NCBI GenBank assembly: GCA_947000775.1
Contig: CAMQGK010000144.1
Location: forward strand, 10,457,001 to 10,521,000
Origin: Pterois miles
Lineage: Eukaryota > Chordata > Actinopteri > Perciformes > Scorpaenidae
Direction of reading: 5' to 3'
DNA: 64,000 bases
The translations under genes were made by a program, and so were the position numbers. Below the pieces are notes generated by a model that saw only the letters and a program-made list of their open reading frames with translations, had not been told where the DNA came from and did no database searches. Positions 23,170-35,400 of this stretch are shown piece by piece (position 1 is the first letter of the stretch; each line of letters opens with the position of its first letter).

Positions 23170-23830
23170 AAAACAAAGTGAGATAGCTGTGTGACAGGGA
23201 CAAAGCAAGATACACCTGCATAACAAAGCCTGTCTCAGAAGAGAGCTCTTAATAGGCTGATTCCTGTTCATGCTGGATTAAGGCTTACAGATACTGGTTG
23301 TATAAACTTTGGTTTGTGGCTTGCTTCTGCCAGATAATCAGCAGGCTTTGTGATGGAGGAGTTAAACTGGGCTTCTGCTAGAGTGTAGAGGGTTGTAGCA
23401 GCAGTGCCAAATACTTCCAAGACAGAAGTTGCATAGCGGGGTGCATCCCACATAATGCAGCAGGGGTGGTTGTTCCTTCACACCAGTGATGTGTATATAT
23501 TTATATATATATATATATATGAATTGGTTATTCCGGTTCAAGTTCTATTTTTCATTTCCAGTGTATCTACTGTGCGTCACTATTAATATTTGTGCAAGTG
23601 GTACTGAACATCAGTAGCAATGCAGTTTCTGATGTGGGTAAACCCACGAGCCATTTCCTGTTGTTACACAATTCAACAACTTAATCAAGCATTCATGTTA
23701 ATACATTTTAACTTATTTAAAACAATTGTGACATCCCTGAAATTAATCTGTTAAAATAAATACATAATATACGTTTTGGTTTCCTTAGATGCCAATAAAA
23801 CACACTGTTCAACCTTGAAATGTCTGAGTC
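23170..23830 (+). other. pdhx: pdhx 3' UTR (inferred)
   Basis: This is non-coding sequence after the stop codon, with a short (TA)n tract near 23500. It ends after a canonical AATAAA at 23794-23799, followed by T/G-containing sequence. The end of the transcript is inferred from the signal alone. Confidence 0.6.
23794..23799 (+). terminator. poly(A) signal AATAAA, candidate for pdhx
   Basis: This is a canonical hexamer 625 bp after the pdhx stop codon. No other AATAAA in the 600 bp after the stop is as well placed. It marks the probable cleavage region near 23815-23830. Confidence 0.6.
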
Positions 23831-23882
23831 TCATTAAAACACACTTCTCCCCACTGTGATGCACACAGCTACCAGGGAAACC

Positions 23883-23886
<4 letters not shown>

Positions 23887-23931
<45 letters not shown>
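23887..23931. repeat. (TG)n microsatellite, about 22 units
   Basis: Uninterrupted dinucleotide repeat just downstream of the pdhx poly(A) signal. Confidence 0.95.
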
Positions 23932-23937
<6 letters not shown>

Positions 23938-24292
23938 CTATTTAATTAGAATCCAAAGAGATTACACAATTATTTCATAGAAGCCAATTAGGAATAATTT
24001 GCTGGGCTTAGTATACAGGTCAGTCTCTGCTGGCAGATGTTTATCTTTGCTGTAAGCGTGGGCTGAACAGCTGTTTACGTATGTATCAGCACCAGCCGGG
24101 CAGAGCTTATCCTAGATGGGCTTAAGAAGGGTTTGGTGGTGTTTCTTTTTTGAGGTGAAGCTGCTGAAATGGGGAAAGTTGTTTCTCATGTCTCCAGTTT
24201 GAGTTTAAATTTTACACACCACACAGTGCTACAAGCTGCAGCGATGAGATTATGGGTGATGGTGATGCAGTGACAAGGCAAAGACCTTGCTC

Positions 24293-24867
24293 TTAAAGCT
24301 GAAGTAGGTAGAATTGGGGCAAATTAATTCAAAAAGGTATTTTTATGAAATGGTCATTATATCCTGACAGTAGTAGTGAATGTGACAGGTAATCTGAAAG
24401 AAATCATGCACCTGTGTGTCATCCGGTGGTCCGAATGGCATCTGCAAGATTTCACAGACCGGAGTTAACAACCAATCAGAGCTGAGCTGGAGCCTGCCAT
24501 CTCTGAGCAGCTGTCAGTCATTTGCTAACTCCGCTCAGATCAAACATAAATCAGTATCCTGTTACTGTAATGTCTATTTCTTGCCTCAAATGTTTTCAGA
24601 AACATCTTGTAGTATACTGATAAGCTGTAAAATGTTTGTGACCTGGCAGCCATGTTAAGATCAGTTGAGGCCCACCAGCCAGAGCACACATTTGAGGCAA
24701 GATATATGCATTACATTAACAAAATATTGATCGGACCGTGGGAGTGATTGACAGCTGCCTCTTCTGAATGAACAGCCAATAGGAACGCTCTCCCTGAAAT
24801 GACTTTTGGTTGGTCAAAGTCTCATAGCCCAATGATGCCCAAAATACTCTGCTTACTGCAGGTTTAA
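24293..24867. mobile_element. TTAA-flanked MITE, copy 1
   Basis: Both edges are TTAA. The inner ends are inverted repeats: AGCTGAAGTAGGTAGAA at the left and, on the complement of the right end, ACCTGCAGTAAGCAGAG. Internal arms tattTCTTGCCTCAAATGT (about 24576) and ACATTTGAGGCAAGATA (about 24690) form a second inverted repeat. A related copy lies at 46675-47332; both contain the shared segment ccaatcagagctgagctgga. TTAA duplication is the piggyBac signature, but no transposase is present, so the family is inferred. Confidence 0.65.
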
Positions 24868-27800
24868 GACACTTTTGAATTCACAGCCCTTCTTTATGAG
24901 CTGCTGATTTACAAGGTGGTTTTTCTGTGTTTTAAATTCAGAATATAAATGACCTAAGGTGAGTTGTGGATGATGCTGGTAGCAATGGAAAAGAGGTACA
25001 GGATCTACCTATATAATCTATTTAATGCCATTACGGCCCAGGCTGTAGTGAAAATTGTCGTCTGATAGTGCCCTTTTCCCTGCTAATCTGCTTTTACCAC
25101 AACTCTTCACATACTTCCTGTTTTTAATGACTGTACAGCGAGGACATTTTGTTCTGTGGCTGCTGTGGAATCAGATAGAGATGTGTACATTCTTCATTGA
25201 GGAAAGACATACAGTATACAGGCAGGGTACATAGGGAGGGGGGTGGAGAGGTGTAACAGGCAATTGCCATAGCACAGCTGTTTTCTATAGTATGTCCACT
25301 GTTCTGTCAGCCATTTGCAACACACACATGCCAGTTGCCACGGTGATGGGAGGTACTCTCAAATAAAAAGTGAGGAGAGGACAAAAACGGTGCCTTTTAA
25401 CATTTAAGCTTGCACAACATCGTGGAAATACACTTTGTTGTCATTCTTATTGTTTGTGATTTGACAAAACTTGAAATGTCACCGTAAACATCAGTTATAC
25501 CAAATGTTTTCCATTTTAATCTTTGCTGATCTTTCAGTTTTTAAGCTACAATCATTCCATCATCTGGCATCATCTCAGCCTGAGCCAGACGAACCCCTTA
25601 CTTCCATTCATCTCCTCCTTATTGAATATAAATATGTTATTACTTGGCTCATAATCCAAACCGCTGCATTATACGAGTATTTATCTGTGTGCACATCTTC
25701 CCCAGCTGCTGGGAAGAGATACGGTAGCTTCACAGATCAACCTGAGATGAAGTCAAATTCAGATATTGAAACTGCTGCTTAAGAAGGCAAAACCAATGCG
25801 TAAACTGCCACAGGAAGTGGTAGGTATTTTGAGGGTTTTTTTTAACAAACTTAGATAGGATGGCAGATTTGTTACCCCAGCTCCAAACAAACAGTGATGC
25901 ATTGCTCAGAGCTGGTGATAGCCATGTATAATTTTTCTCTAGAAATCAGTTGTCTCATGGTCTTGTGCTACCGTACCGCCTAGTGTAATGAGATGTTTGT
26001 GCTGGGACAAAAAGCCTCCTTGTGTCATTGGTATGCAATATCCTTCAGGCTTAATATTTGTGATGAAGTAGACTATTCTTGCTGTTGATGCAATATCCTT
26101 GTTTTTCTATTCTAATATGCCCTTGGTTGTTTGTCAACATGGCGAAACCGTGTTCCTTTATTAGACCTCCCTGCTGTATCACATTCTGCTATCAGCCTGA
26201 CAAGCTGCTGGGACTGCCAAGCAGAGCAGTTGAACAATGCTCGTCCAAATATCAGCGCTGTGAATGCAGCAAAACAGATTCTGACATTTCCTCGGCTTTT
26301 TCCTGTCACAGTCTTGACATTTTCTCCTCTGACTGCCGCCCGCCTGTCTCTGCCCAGCGATCTTGTTATGTGTAACAGCTGGATAAGAGCGCCACCAGAC
26401 AGAAGGAGTCAGATTGGTCCCTGCAGAGGTTTTGATTAACTGTGCTCGCGGGGTCTTGAAGATAGTGCGGGGGCTTGCGCTGGCGTCTAGGTCAGACTCA
26501 TGGACACACAGCGTGGTGCAGAGAGACGGAGGCAGTTGCTATGGAGACCAAAGTGGGTGATATTTGGAGGTCCTTCAGATGCGTCGTCTGATGAATGTGT
26601 TGGATCCACGTTTGAAGGGTTTTTGCTACGCATCCAATGAGGGGCTCTTGATTGGTGTGATCCCTCAGTCGGCTACCCCACCCTTTCCACATGCCTCCAC
26701 CTATCTTCTCCCTGGCCTCCTGGGCAGTATCAAAGCTCCAAACTGTTTATTTAGCAGTATGAATTTTTCTATCTTTTCATGGGAAGGTAGAGTTGTGGAG
26801 GATAAAGTGATGATGAATAATTTCCTCACTTATAAAGGGAACTTGACAGTTTTATCATCCATTGATTACCCATTGTAGTCTTCTTTGCCTCTCAGGAGTC
26901 CTCCCTGTCTCTTTTTTGCTCTCTCTCACACACCCACACAGTGGGAGAGGCGCATATTTCCCTGTGTGAACAGGCTTTGCGAGTGATCACCAGGGTTGGT
27001 GAGAGGCTTGCTCTCATCCACATTATCTCACGCTCAAGTTTGTTCAACCATTGTTGACAGGATTTCCTCTGGTCTCCCCATTTTCCCTTACTACCAGCAC
27101 TTCTCTATTCAGTCGTCTTTAAATGGGGATGCAGACTTTGCTTGCGAAAGCTCGCTGTAAGATTACCACCTCGTACTTCCACTTCCTTCTTCTGTCTGCC
27201 TTATGCTACATTTAGACCTTGATGTCATTTTCCAGAAACGCCTGTTTCCACTCAACTTAAAGGCATCCTGTTTGAGAGTTTTGAAAGGAAGCAGGTGTAA
27301 ATTAACCAGAAACTGACATTATTGCATCTGCGAACATTTAACGTATACTGCCGTGGTTTATCATCACCGTGCTGACTGAGGGTCAATGGGGGGATGACAC
27401 AAGACATTCCTGATGGCTATACAGTAGTCTGTGACACTCACTGTCCAAACACGCCCGCTCTGCTGTCCCAGCACCCAAACACAAGCGAGGCCCTTTGCTT
27501 TGTTGTTGCTGCACAAAGCCCGGCCTTTTGAAGCAGCCCAGTCATGCTACCATGACGCCAGGATAGCTCATTCAGCCTGAGACACTGCAGGGTGAGGCAG
27601 AGCTCATCCATCGGCCACACTCCTGACGACCTCCCTAACCCCCCCAGCACAACATAGATACACTTCTAATTGCCTCTCAGTAGTTCCAGATAATAGGTAG
27701 TAATAAGTTGTCAGAAACATCTGTCTAATAAATACCAACAGATAAAATGTTTATCCTTCGGTGGCTCAGATTAAAATGTGTCTTTGTCTCCAGCTGGTAT

Positions 27801-28834
27801 TTATAACTGCACACTATGTCATCACTGCACCACATCTGTGCAAACGTTCATATTCACTGGATGTTTGGACAGTGAATGATGGATTTCATCTCACCGCTCT
27901 GCACGTATATGGACATTTTAGCAATCTAGTCGCAATCCAGTGACTGCGCTGGTCGGAGGGAAAAAGGCACGTTACCTAACAGGAATGCTGAGGAGCTGCC
28001 ATTAGCCGGCCCTTTTACCACAACGGTTCCTCACCACAAGGGCGTCTGGTGAGAGCACGTGTGTCCTCACTGAATAACCATCATGGAATTGTTTTTCTTT
28101 TCTTTGCTGGATGCATTTTGGCTGACTGGGCAGTCTGATGTTTAATTTAGGCTTTAGTCATGCCCAGCATACAGCTGTTCACACCCTGTGTTTTTCTTTT
28201 TTGCGCTGCTGTAACGTCATATAGCACAGATAAAAACCCTTGGTTAACTGTTTGGTTACGAAGAGGCTGTCTTTTTGAGATCTTCTTTCAAAGCCACTTC
28301 ACTCATCATAATGACCTACTTACTCACTTACTCATGTTCACACAAGCCCTCAAACATGCTGACATCAAGGTGAACAAGTTTATTTAACTTCTGCATATTG
28401 AGAGTGATTGAGCATTTAGTGCATTCAGGCGCTCTCAAGTGTTGACAGAAATAATCCTAGTCTACCCTACATGGGACAATGTCTTTGTTCAATGGTCTGA
28501 AAAGAGATTAATCAATCACAGAAAATGTTACATATTCACCCAACTATTCAGAGTGGACTGTCTTTGCAGTTTGTCTAAAAGTTGTTTCTCCAGAGAGAGA
28601 AACTAGGACAGACATTGTTCTGAAGGCTGGATAATCATTTGTCTTCAGAGTCTCTCTGTCACTCTGTTTCTTTCTCTGTCTTGTACAATCTATTTTTCAT
28701 CTTCCTATCTGTCTGTATCTCACTGTCACTGTTTTGTTTTATTTTCAGCTGTACCTTAATCGATTGCACTATAAATCACTTTTCGTTTATAGCCTACTTA
28801 TTTACATTAGTCTTCATATCACACACAACATATT

Positions 28835-29200
28835 CATGCAGGCAAGACAAACTTTATTTATGTAGCACGTCACATACATAGGGGAAACATTCAGTGTGGT
28901 TTACATGGATAAAAAACTGTGAAAAAAAAAGTTTCTTAGCTGTTGTTGCTTCAGATGAACTAAGGCAACAGCAAAAACAGGAAGTGACTTGAATCTGTAG
29001 GGGAAGAAGTGTGAATCTCTGGTGAAATCATGGTGGGTGCAAATTCAGTCATCAGAAAATGTAAATGCATCTGAATCTGTGTGAAATCATGGCCAGCAAT
29101 CAGTGTGAAATTATTAATCCTGTGACACTGTATGTTCCCTAAGCTAAATCTAAACAATCTCCAATTAAATCTTAAGCCTTTGTGTTTACCCAAAGACCAT
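28835..29200. repeat. dispersed repeat fragment, weak
   Basis: The sequence aaactttatttatgtagcac is typical of a common fish interspersed repeat, and the following 300 bp is low in G/C with A-runs. Boundaries and class cannot be set from one copy. Confidence 0.35.
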
Positions 29201-29699
29201 CGATCTCTCTGTTTTTCACGGCCCCTTGTGAAACCACTTGACCTGTTGCTCTCAGTGGTTTGTTCCCAAAGCGGAGGTGAGTAAAGGCAGAGGAAGTCCA
29301 GGGTCTAGTCCTGACCTATTGTTCTGACCTATTGGGAGTTCAAGCCTTGTCTCCAGCATTGTTCCACAATAAACTCCACTTGCTCATTTTCCTGCATGTT
29401 TATTTCATTATTAACTGTGTGATGGGGATTATGTTTGGGGCTCTGATGGTAGTCTTTGCATTCAGATGTATACTGGTATTTTTAGCCATGTTAGTGATGT
29501 GGCTCGAGGGATAGCAACAGTGGCAGACTCAGGCTGTCTGTGGGAGTGGGGCCCAAGCTCACAGAAAGTTTCTAGCATATAGAGCAGCCTTTATGGCACT
29601 GCATTATGTTTTTTTTTTTTTTCCATTTTAAGGTTACCCATTACCACACTTTTCTCCACATTTTCTCCACTTGAAGGACACCCTAGAGGGCACATCTCC

Positions 29700-29912
29700 T
29701 CTCTCAATTATTGGATGATGTATCTTAATGGCATTGGTGATCCCTTGACTTTACCTCTCGCGCCACCATGAGGTTGACATTTGTGTTTTGGACCACAATA
29801 TCAACAACTGGATCCTGGATGGATTGCTATGTGGCCATTCATATTAAATTAATTGATCCATATTAACTTTGAGCATGTAAGCATGTTGACTTTAGCATTC
29901 AGCTTCCAGTTG
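29700..29912 (+). repeat. dispersed teleost repeat fragment (attattggatg / ggtgatcccttgac family)
   Basis: It shares cattggtgatcccttgactt, gcgccaccatgaggttgac and agcatgtaagcatgttgac with the copy at 59985-60262. It is diverged and internally deleted. Confidence 0.55.
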
Positions 29913-30519
29913 AGAAGGATACAGGCTTATATTGAGGTATATCTGTGTTTGTGTGATTTTTAGGTGTTTTACCCATTATCCCAATCATCCCTATATGTCT
30001 TATCCTGGTTAAATGAGTAGGAAATGCTGTGATTTAAGTGCCATAAGCTGTTGAGTGTATTAATAACTGTGTTCACCTAAGGGGCCAGGTTGCATCTGTT
30101 TATTCAAGAGCTGTCCCCATGACTACCACATGCTGACCATCAGACAATCTGTATGGTTGGTTGTTAAGGAAGTCAGACAAGCAGTCACACATAATTATCA
30201 CAGTTGTTTATTTGAGATATTGCACACATCACATGCAAACTACACAAGGCATGTTGTTGTAGGGGAGATTCCAGAAACCCGAGATGACTCCATCTGTCAC
30301 CTAGAGGAGTGTAATGTTAAACCCGAGTGGAAAGAGTGGAAGCAAGTTTCTCATGATGGAAGTGGAAAAAGACCAAAGTTGAGATACTGCAGATTGCATT
30401 GAGCATGGTGCTATACACCTTTAACAAAAGAAGTTTATTCAAGCGTGCTATTATAATACTTCTGATAAGCTTAAAGTAAGAGAGCATGCTTTTTATCTAC
30501 TTGTCAGAGATATACGTAA

Positions 30520-31250
30520 CAAAAGTATACAGAAGTATGATTGGCTCATGCCGACAAGTATACCGAAAAGTCTATGTATACTTGGCTTATTCCGACAAGT
30601 ATACTGAAAATTCTAAGTATACCGACAAGTATACAGAAAAGTCTGAGTATACTTGGCTTATTCTGACAAGTATACAGAGAAGTCTAAGTATAATTGGCTC
30701 ATGCCGACAAGTATATAGAGAAGTCTAAGTGTACTTGACTTATTCTGACAAGTATACAGAGAAGTCTAAGTATAATTGGCTCATGCCGACAAGTATACAG
30801 AGAAGTCTAAGTATACTTGACTTATACTGACAAGTATACAGAAAAGTCTAAGTATACTTGGCTCATGCCGACAAGTATACAGAGAAGTCTAAATATACTT
30901 GGCTTATACTGAAAAGTATAAGCTCATACTGACAAGTATACAGAAAAGTCTGAGTATACTTGGCTTATTCCGACAAGTATACAGAAAAGTCTAAGTATAC
31001 TTGGCTCATGCTGACAAGTACACAGAGAAGTCTAAATATACTTGGCTCATACTGACAAGTATACAGAAAAGTCTGAGTATACTTGGCTCATACTGACAAG
31101 TATACAGAAAAGTCTGAGTATACTTGGCTTATTCCGACAAGTACACAGAAAAGTCTAAGTATACTTGGCTCATGTCGACAAGTATACAGAAAAGTCTAAG
31201 TATACTTGGCTTATACTGACATGTCTAGAGAAAACCCTAGGTATACTTGT
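30520..31250. repeat. 41-bp minisatellite with palindromic core, about 16-17 units
   Basis: Tandem units of 41 bp begin gacaagtatacagaaaagtc and end with a tatacttggct segment plus catgcc or tattcc. Each unit contains CAAGTATAC and GTATACTTG as inverted partners. Units differ at a few positions, notably cttattcc versus ctcatgcc, with some shortened units near 30600 and 30910. It sits 1.1 kb upstream of the cd44 start codon. The apparent reading frame at 30486-30728 is only the repeat. Confidence 0.95.
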
Positions 31251-31531
31251 CTTGTAGTTGTGCTCACTTTTTGATAGAGTAGCCTATTAAAGCATGAGGG
31301 GGGACCTTAGCTGGCAGCGGAGCAGATTTTCACAACCATTGTTTTTGTTATTCCTATGTGTAGTAGACAGAGGTTAACATTAGCTCTTTACTGGTGCTTG
31401 CTTTAGCATCTTAAACATTTTCCCTCTGATGAATTTACGTATGTTGTCCAAGCATGTGCAATGAGATCAAGACAGGTAAAAACAGATGTTAGAAAGAGAA
31501 ATATGTGAGTTTCTTATCAATGTTTTGGCTC

Positions 31532-31539
31532 TATAAAAG
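31532..31539 (+). promoter_or_regulatory. TATA-box-like motif TATAAAAG, possible upstream cd44 promoter
   Basis: This is a perfect TATA-type octamer in ggctctataaaagctcagag, about 840 bp before the cd44 ATG and ahead of a GA/GC-rich block. Such motifs are frequent by chance, so use as a promoter is a guess. Confidence 0.25.
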
Positions 31540-31719
31540 CTCAGAGGATGAGGTGTGTCTCTGTGAAATGGATCTGACCTCTTTCAATTGGAGGCACAGA
31601 ATCACACTGAGACATACAGCAAGAGAGAAAGACAGAGCGCAAGGGAGAGAGAGACAAGAAAATCGGATGAATTGGAAATGGAGTGAGGATTGAACAAAAG
31701 ACCAGATGGGCTCTCAGAA

Positions 31720-32060
31720 ACTGTTGCTGTCAGGAACATGAAAAGAGGAAGAAGGGGCGGGAGACGGGGAGGGCAGGGAGGGAGGGAGATGAGGATAAGC
31801 AGCCAGACAGAGGGAGAGATCACCTTCTCCTTAAACCATTAATAAATGTAGAGGCAGACGAAGAGGGGAGAGAAAGAGCTAGAGAGGAGAAGGGAGGCTG
31901 TGCGAGGCGAGGCGGGGCGGGAGGGGAGGTGGGGCAAGTGTGGGAGAGGCAGAAGGGTGTGTGCTCACATGAACCACTCTTGCCCTTCGGCATGTGTGTG
32001 TGCCACTAGTCTCTGTCTGTCGGGCAGAGAAAAGAAAAGTTGGAGCAAAGTCTGAGTCAG
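31720..32060 (+). promoter_or_regulatory. cd44: cd44 promoter candidate: purine/GC-rich block, G4 motif, AP-1 site
   Basis: A polypurine stretch (31600-31950) contains a GC box, ggggcggg, and four closely spaced G runs at 31914-31934 that fit a G-quadruplex pattern. A perfect AP-1 site TGAGTCA lies at 32053-32059. Mammalian CD44 is known to respond to AP-1 and Sp1. The transcription start cannot be located from sequence alone. Confidence 0.4.
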
Positions 32061-32159
32061 CTCCAGCTCAGCTACCAGACACTTACAGCTACTCCCTCCA
32101 CAGTGACAGGTTTCTTCTCTCTCTTTTTTTGTTTTTTGCTCTCTCACTCATTCACTCTC

Positions 32160-32219
32160 TCTTTCACACACACACAGACACACAGACACACACCACACGC
32201 ACACACACACTCACACACT

Positions 32220-32272
<53 letters not shown>
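32160..32272. repeat. (CA)n microsatellite in the cd44 5' leader or promoter
   Basis: An imperfect CA/CACACAG stretch runs into a pure (CA)n of about 25 units at roughly 32222-32270. It ends about 100 bp before the cd44 start codon, so it lies in the 5' UTR or core promoter. It explains the Thr/His-rich open frames here. Confidence 0.93.
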
Positions 32273-32374
32273 ACTCGTCACTCCTGGCAGAGGAAAGACA
32301 GGACCACAGGAGATCTGTTACACACCTTTACTCCCCAGCTACTCACCCAGCCACCACCAGACGCTTTGCCCAGG

Positions 32375-32441
32375 ATGTGGACGCTTGTCTTGGGGGTCAC
32401 CTTTGGATTACTGGCCTCCTCCAGGTCGGAGCAACTTCAAG
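32375..32441 (+). CDS. cd44: cd44 exon 1: signal peptide
   Basis: It encodes MWTLVLGVTFGLLASSRSEQ LQ. The hydrophobic core with small residues before SRS fits a cleaved signal peptide. The ATG is the first in this frame next to a signal-like sequence, with ccaggATG context. The donor is ggtgag, and the exit leaves one base, completed at 43605 as Val. Confidence 0.85.
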
Positions 32442-35400
32442 GTGAGGGGGCTGTGCCTTTGCCCAGCGGATGGCTCTTTGTTTGAGGATTTTTTTAATCT
32501 ATTTTTTTTACCCTCTTCTGCCTAAATTGTGCCTGGCTGGCATCACTTCTTTGTTTCCAGATTTTAGGACCAGACTGTATCCTTGTTTTGTTTTTTCCCC
32601 TTTCTTGAGCCTTGTTGAGAATTTGAGTGAGCGTTCATGCAAAGAGAAGACAGTGAAAGAAAGAGGTTGTGCTCTGCTGCTGCTGCTGCTGCTTGTAGAA
32701 TGGATGAGTGGATGGAGAGCGCGTGCTACACCAGCACAGACAGGCTTACGTCTGGCAGTCTGAGACTCCTGACAGACACAAAGGAGACAGCGCTCTTACT
32801 CACTCCTGGTCTCACACACATTCACACACCGGGAAGTGAACCTCATTTATCAAGGTTTGGGGTGATCAGTGCTGCTTTCACAAGCAGTCCTTTTCAGGTA
32901 GAAATAGAGAGGTCTTTCTTTTCCTTCTTTGCTGTGCTGATACAGCTGGAGTCTGTGCCGCCACGCTTATTTTCTGACACAAAGGATGTTCAGCAATCGC
33001 TCTAGCTTTCCCCCCCTTAAATGTGTCCCTCGTTTCTCTTTGTCTCACTCTCTCACATGTGCTTTCTATGTAAGATACTGATTGGATTTGTGGCTCAGAG
33101 CGATAGATCTCAGGCGGTAAAGTTGGTACTGAATCAAACAGGTCTATGGTCGTCTGGCTTTCTCCCTGAGGAGGTGGTGGTGGTGGTGGTGGGGTTGTTC
33201 ACGAAGACTCCCTCTGGCACTGTGCCAAAGAATGATCAGCATCAAACTGTGTATTTAACCAGTATTTAAAGGTGAATACAAGACAGCTTGTATGTGCACT
33301 GTATATGGGAAGAGTAAAATGGGGATGGAGCCACTTCCACACCCCCTGTGCTTCAACATGTGTTTGTCCCCTCAAGGCACCTTGTATGCTGAGGAGTTTT
33401 TGTGTGTATCTCTGTTTGAGTGGTGAGAATAATTGATGGTTAATTGGTGGTTAGATCTCATCCTGGTCCAGACGTTGTCTTTGAACCTTAAACCCATGGA
33501 TCATGGACTTGTGGCTGGCTACTTAACTAAGATGAGATTTTTGGAGAGTTTTTACGATACTGACTTTGTCCACCAACAATGAGCATGTAGGATTCTCCAA
33601 AAATTGTCAGGAAAAAAGGGTAACTGGTCTAACTGGTATCTTTACTACGGTAGTGAAAATGAAAATGACCTAAAGGTATTAAAATTACTTCCCCCCCAGT
33701 AGTTAATTCAATTGATTTCATCCATTTAAATTCATCCGTAGCTCTATGACCTCTGCAAGGAGTGCAATAATAACCCAATTTAGGATGGTTCAAATTTATT
33801 ACTTCACTCCAGTAATTCAGTTGATCATAAGAGTTTTATTATCTGTGATGACCTTCCAAATGAACAGTGATGATGATGATCAGAAAGATAGCATACGCAG
33901 AGATTGCAACACATCCTAAACTCTAACTTTATCTGACATGTGAGCTGCTCTTGTATCTTTTGAGTTTCCTATGAGTGCAGAATGTCCACTTGCTGCGATA
34001 ACAGAGTAACAGTAATTCTGAGTCCTGCTTCCTCTATGCAGAGGATTAGTATCTCTCACACACAAAATCAAACAAATTTGGCCATATTTGCCTCCTTGGC
34101 GTAGCGACCCTTCCTGCATGTACCCGTGTCATGTTTCAAGGTGAGGGGTGGTCAGGGGCCCCGTGGACCGGGACTGGGTCCTGACAAAGAGGGCTTGTGC
34201 CTGTACAGGTCTGAGTACCATCCCCTGCCTGCCACCTGAGACTCTCAGACACGTGTTTGCCTTCTCTACCAATGTACCCTCCTCTGCAAATCAACCACCC
34301 TGAAGCCGAATGGCCCTGCACCAATATCTTATATAACTCCTCTCCTCTTTTCATTTCTCTTCTTTATCTGGTGCATTTGACACTGATTGAACTGCTCTTA
34401 AAAATGATGCAGAGTTCCTCATATTCCAGGTTTCATCCGTCTCTTTTTGTGCTGTTAAACCTTCTAATTGCTTTTTTAAACCTTTATGGGAGTTTCATGC
34501 TCATACCCACACTTCCCCCTGTCTGCTTTCCCTTCTCATAGCTTACACTAAAGTCTTTGTGTCCATGGGAAAACTGCTCAGAAAGAGCTCTGTAATGTAC
34601 ACACTTTTGCATGATGCACAGATTTCATCAGGCACAGCAGCAGATATCGGCTCTATAGACTTTGATTTTAAGCACACAATGCATGTTGGGGCAAAAAGGA
34701 AGTGGTTCCTTATTCCATAGAGAGGCTAAGTCCCACCCCTTCCGGTGGACCACCATGGGACCTTATTTCGGAGGGAATATATGAACGTAGTCAGCGGCAA
34801 GAGAAATATTTTCTTGATCCCGTTTTAATTGTGGCAAGAATTACACATATGGTATTTGTAGCGCTGCCGCGCCATATAAAGAGCAGATGAGATGGTTTGG
34901 CACAGAAAAACTTTAAACTGTTGAAGAACAAGGTTGATAAGCAGGAGTGATGCAAAAAATAGCATTTATTAATATCCTGAGTAAACTTCATCAAGGATCT
35001 AAACCAAGTCCAGTTGCTGCTGATTTAACCCTAACTCGGAAACCATGACCTGAGTGACAAACATTTATTGATAAAAAGTTTACTGAAACAAAGGGCAAAA
35101 ATGAAACCCAGGAATTTCAGTGAAACTACATTAAAAGTGAATCAAAAGAACACCAAACAAAAGAAAGCTGCAGCCTCACAGCAAACTGGCAACTCCTGTT
35201 CCTCTCACACTCCAGTGAATGGGATTTTATGTTATCAGCCTCACCTGACTGGAACCTACCACCTGATCAGGTAAGTTAAACTGAGCAAACATCCAAATCT
35301 ACACAGAATAATGAACAGACCATTAATACAAGATCTATCAACGGGTACACCAGTGAGCCCACCGACCATTATAGAAAGTCATTATCATCATTAATATCAG

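Larger units (their letters stand above)
23831..31500. other. pdhx-cd44 intergenic region, no gene recognised
   Basis: Contents: a (TG)n at 23887-23931, a TTAA-flanked MITE at 24293-24867, weak dispersed repeats at about 28835-29200 and 29700-29912, and a minisatellite at 30520-31250. Open frames up to about 104 codons (25471, 26079, 26131, 26564, 30130) show no known domain, signal peptide or exon-like splice context. Confidence 0.6.

Noticed and set aside
30130..30402. 90-codon open frame in the pdhx-cd44 intergenic region
   Set aside because: No known domain, no splice partner and no homology that I recognise; treated as chance.
30520..31250. CRISPR-like array
   Set aside because: Units are contiguous tandem copies without unique spacers, in a vertebrate genome; this is a minisatellite.
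32040..32525. 161- and 163-codon open frames across the cd44 5' region
   Set aside because: They span the (CA)n tract and overlap the real cd44 start in other frames; no supporting motif.
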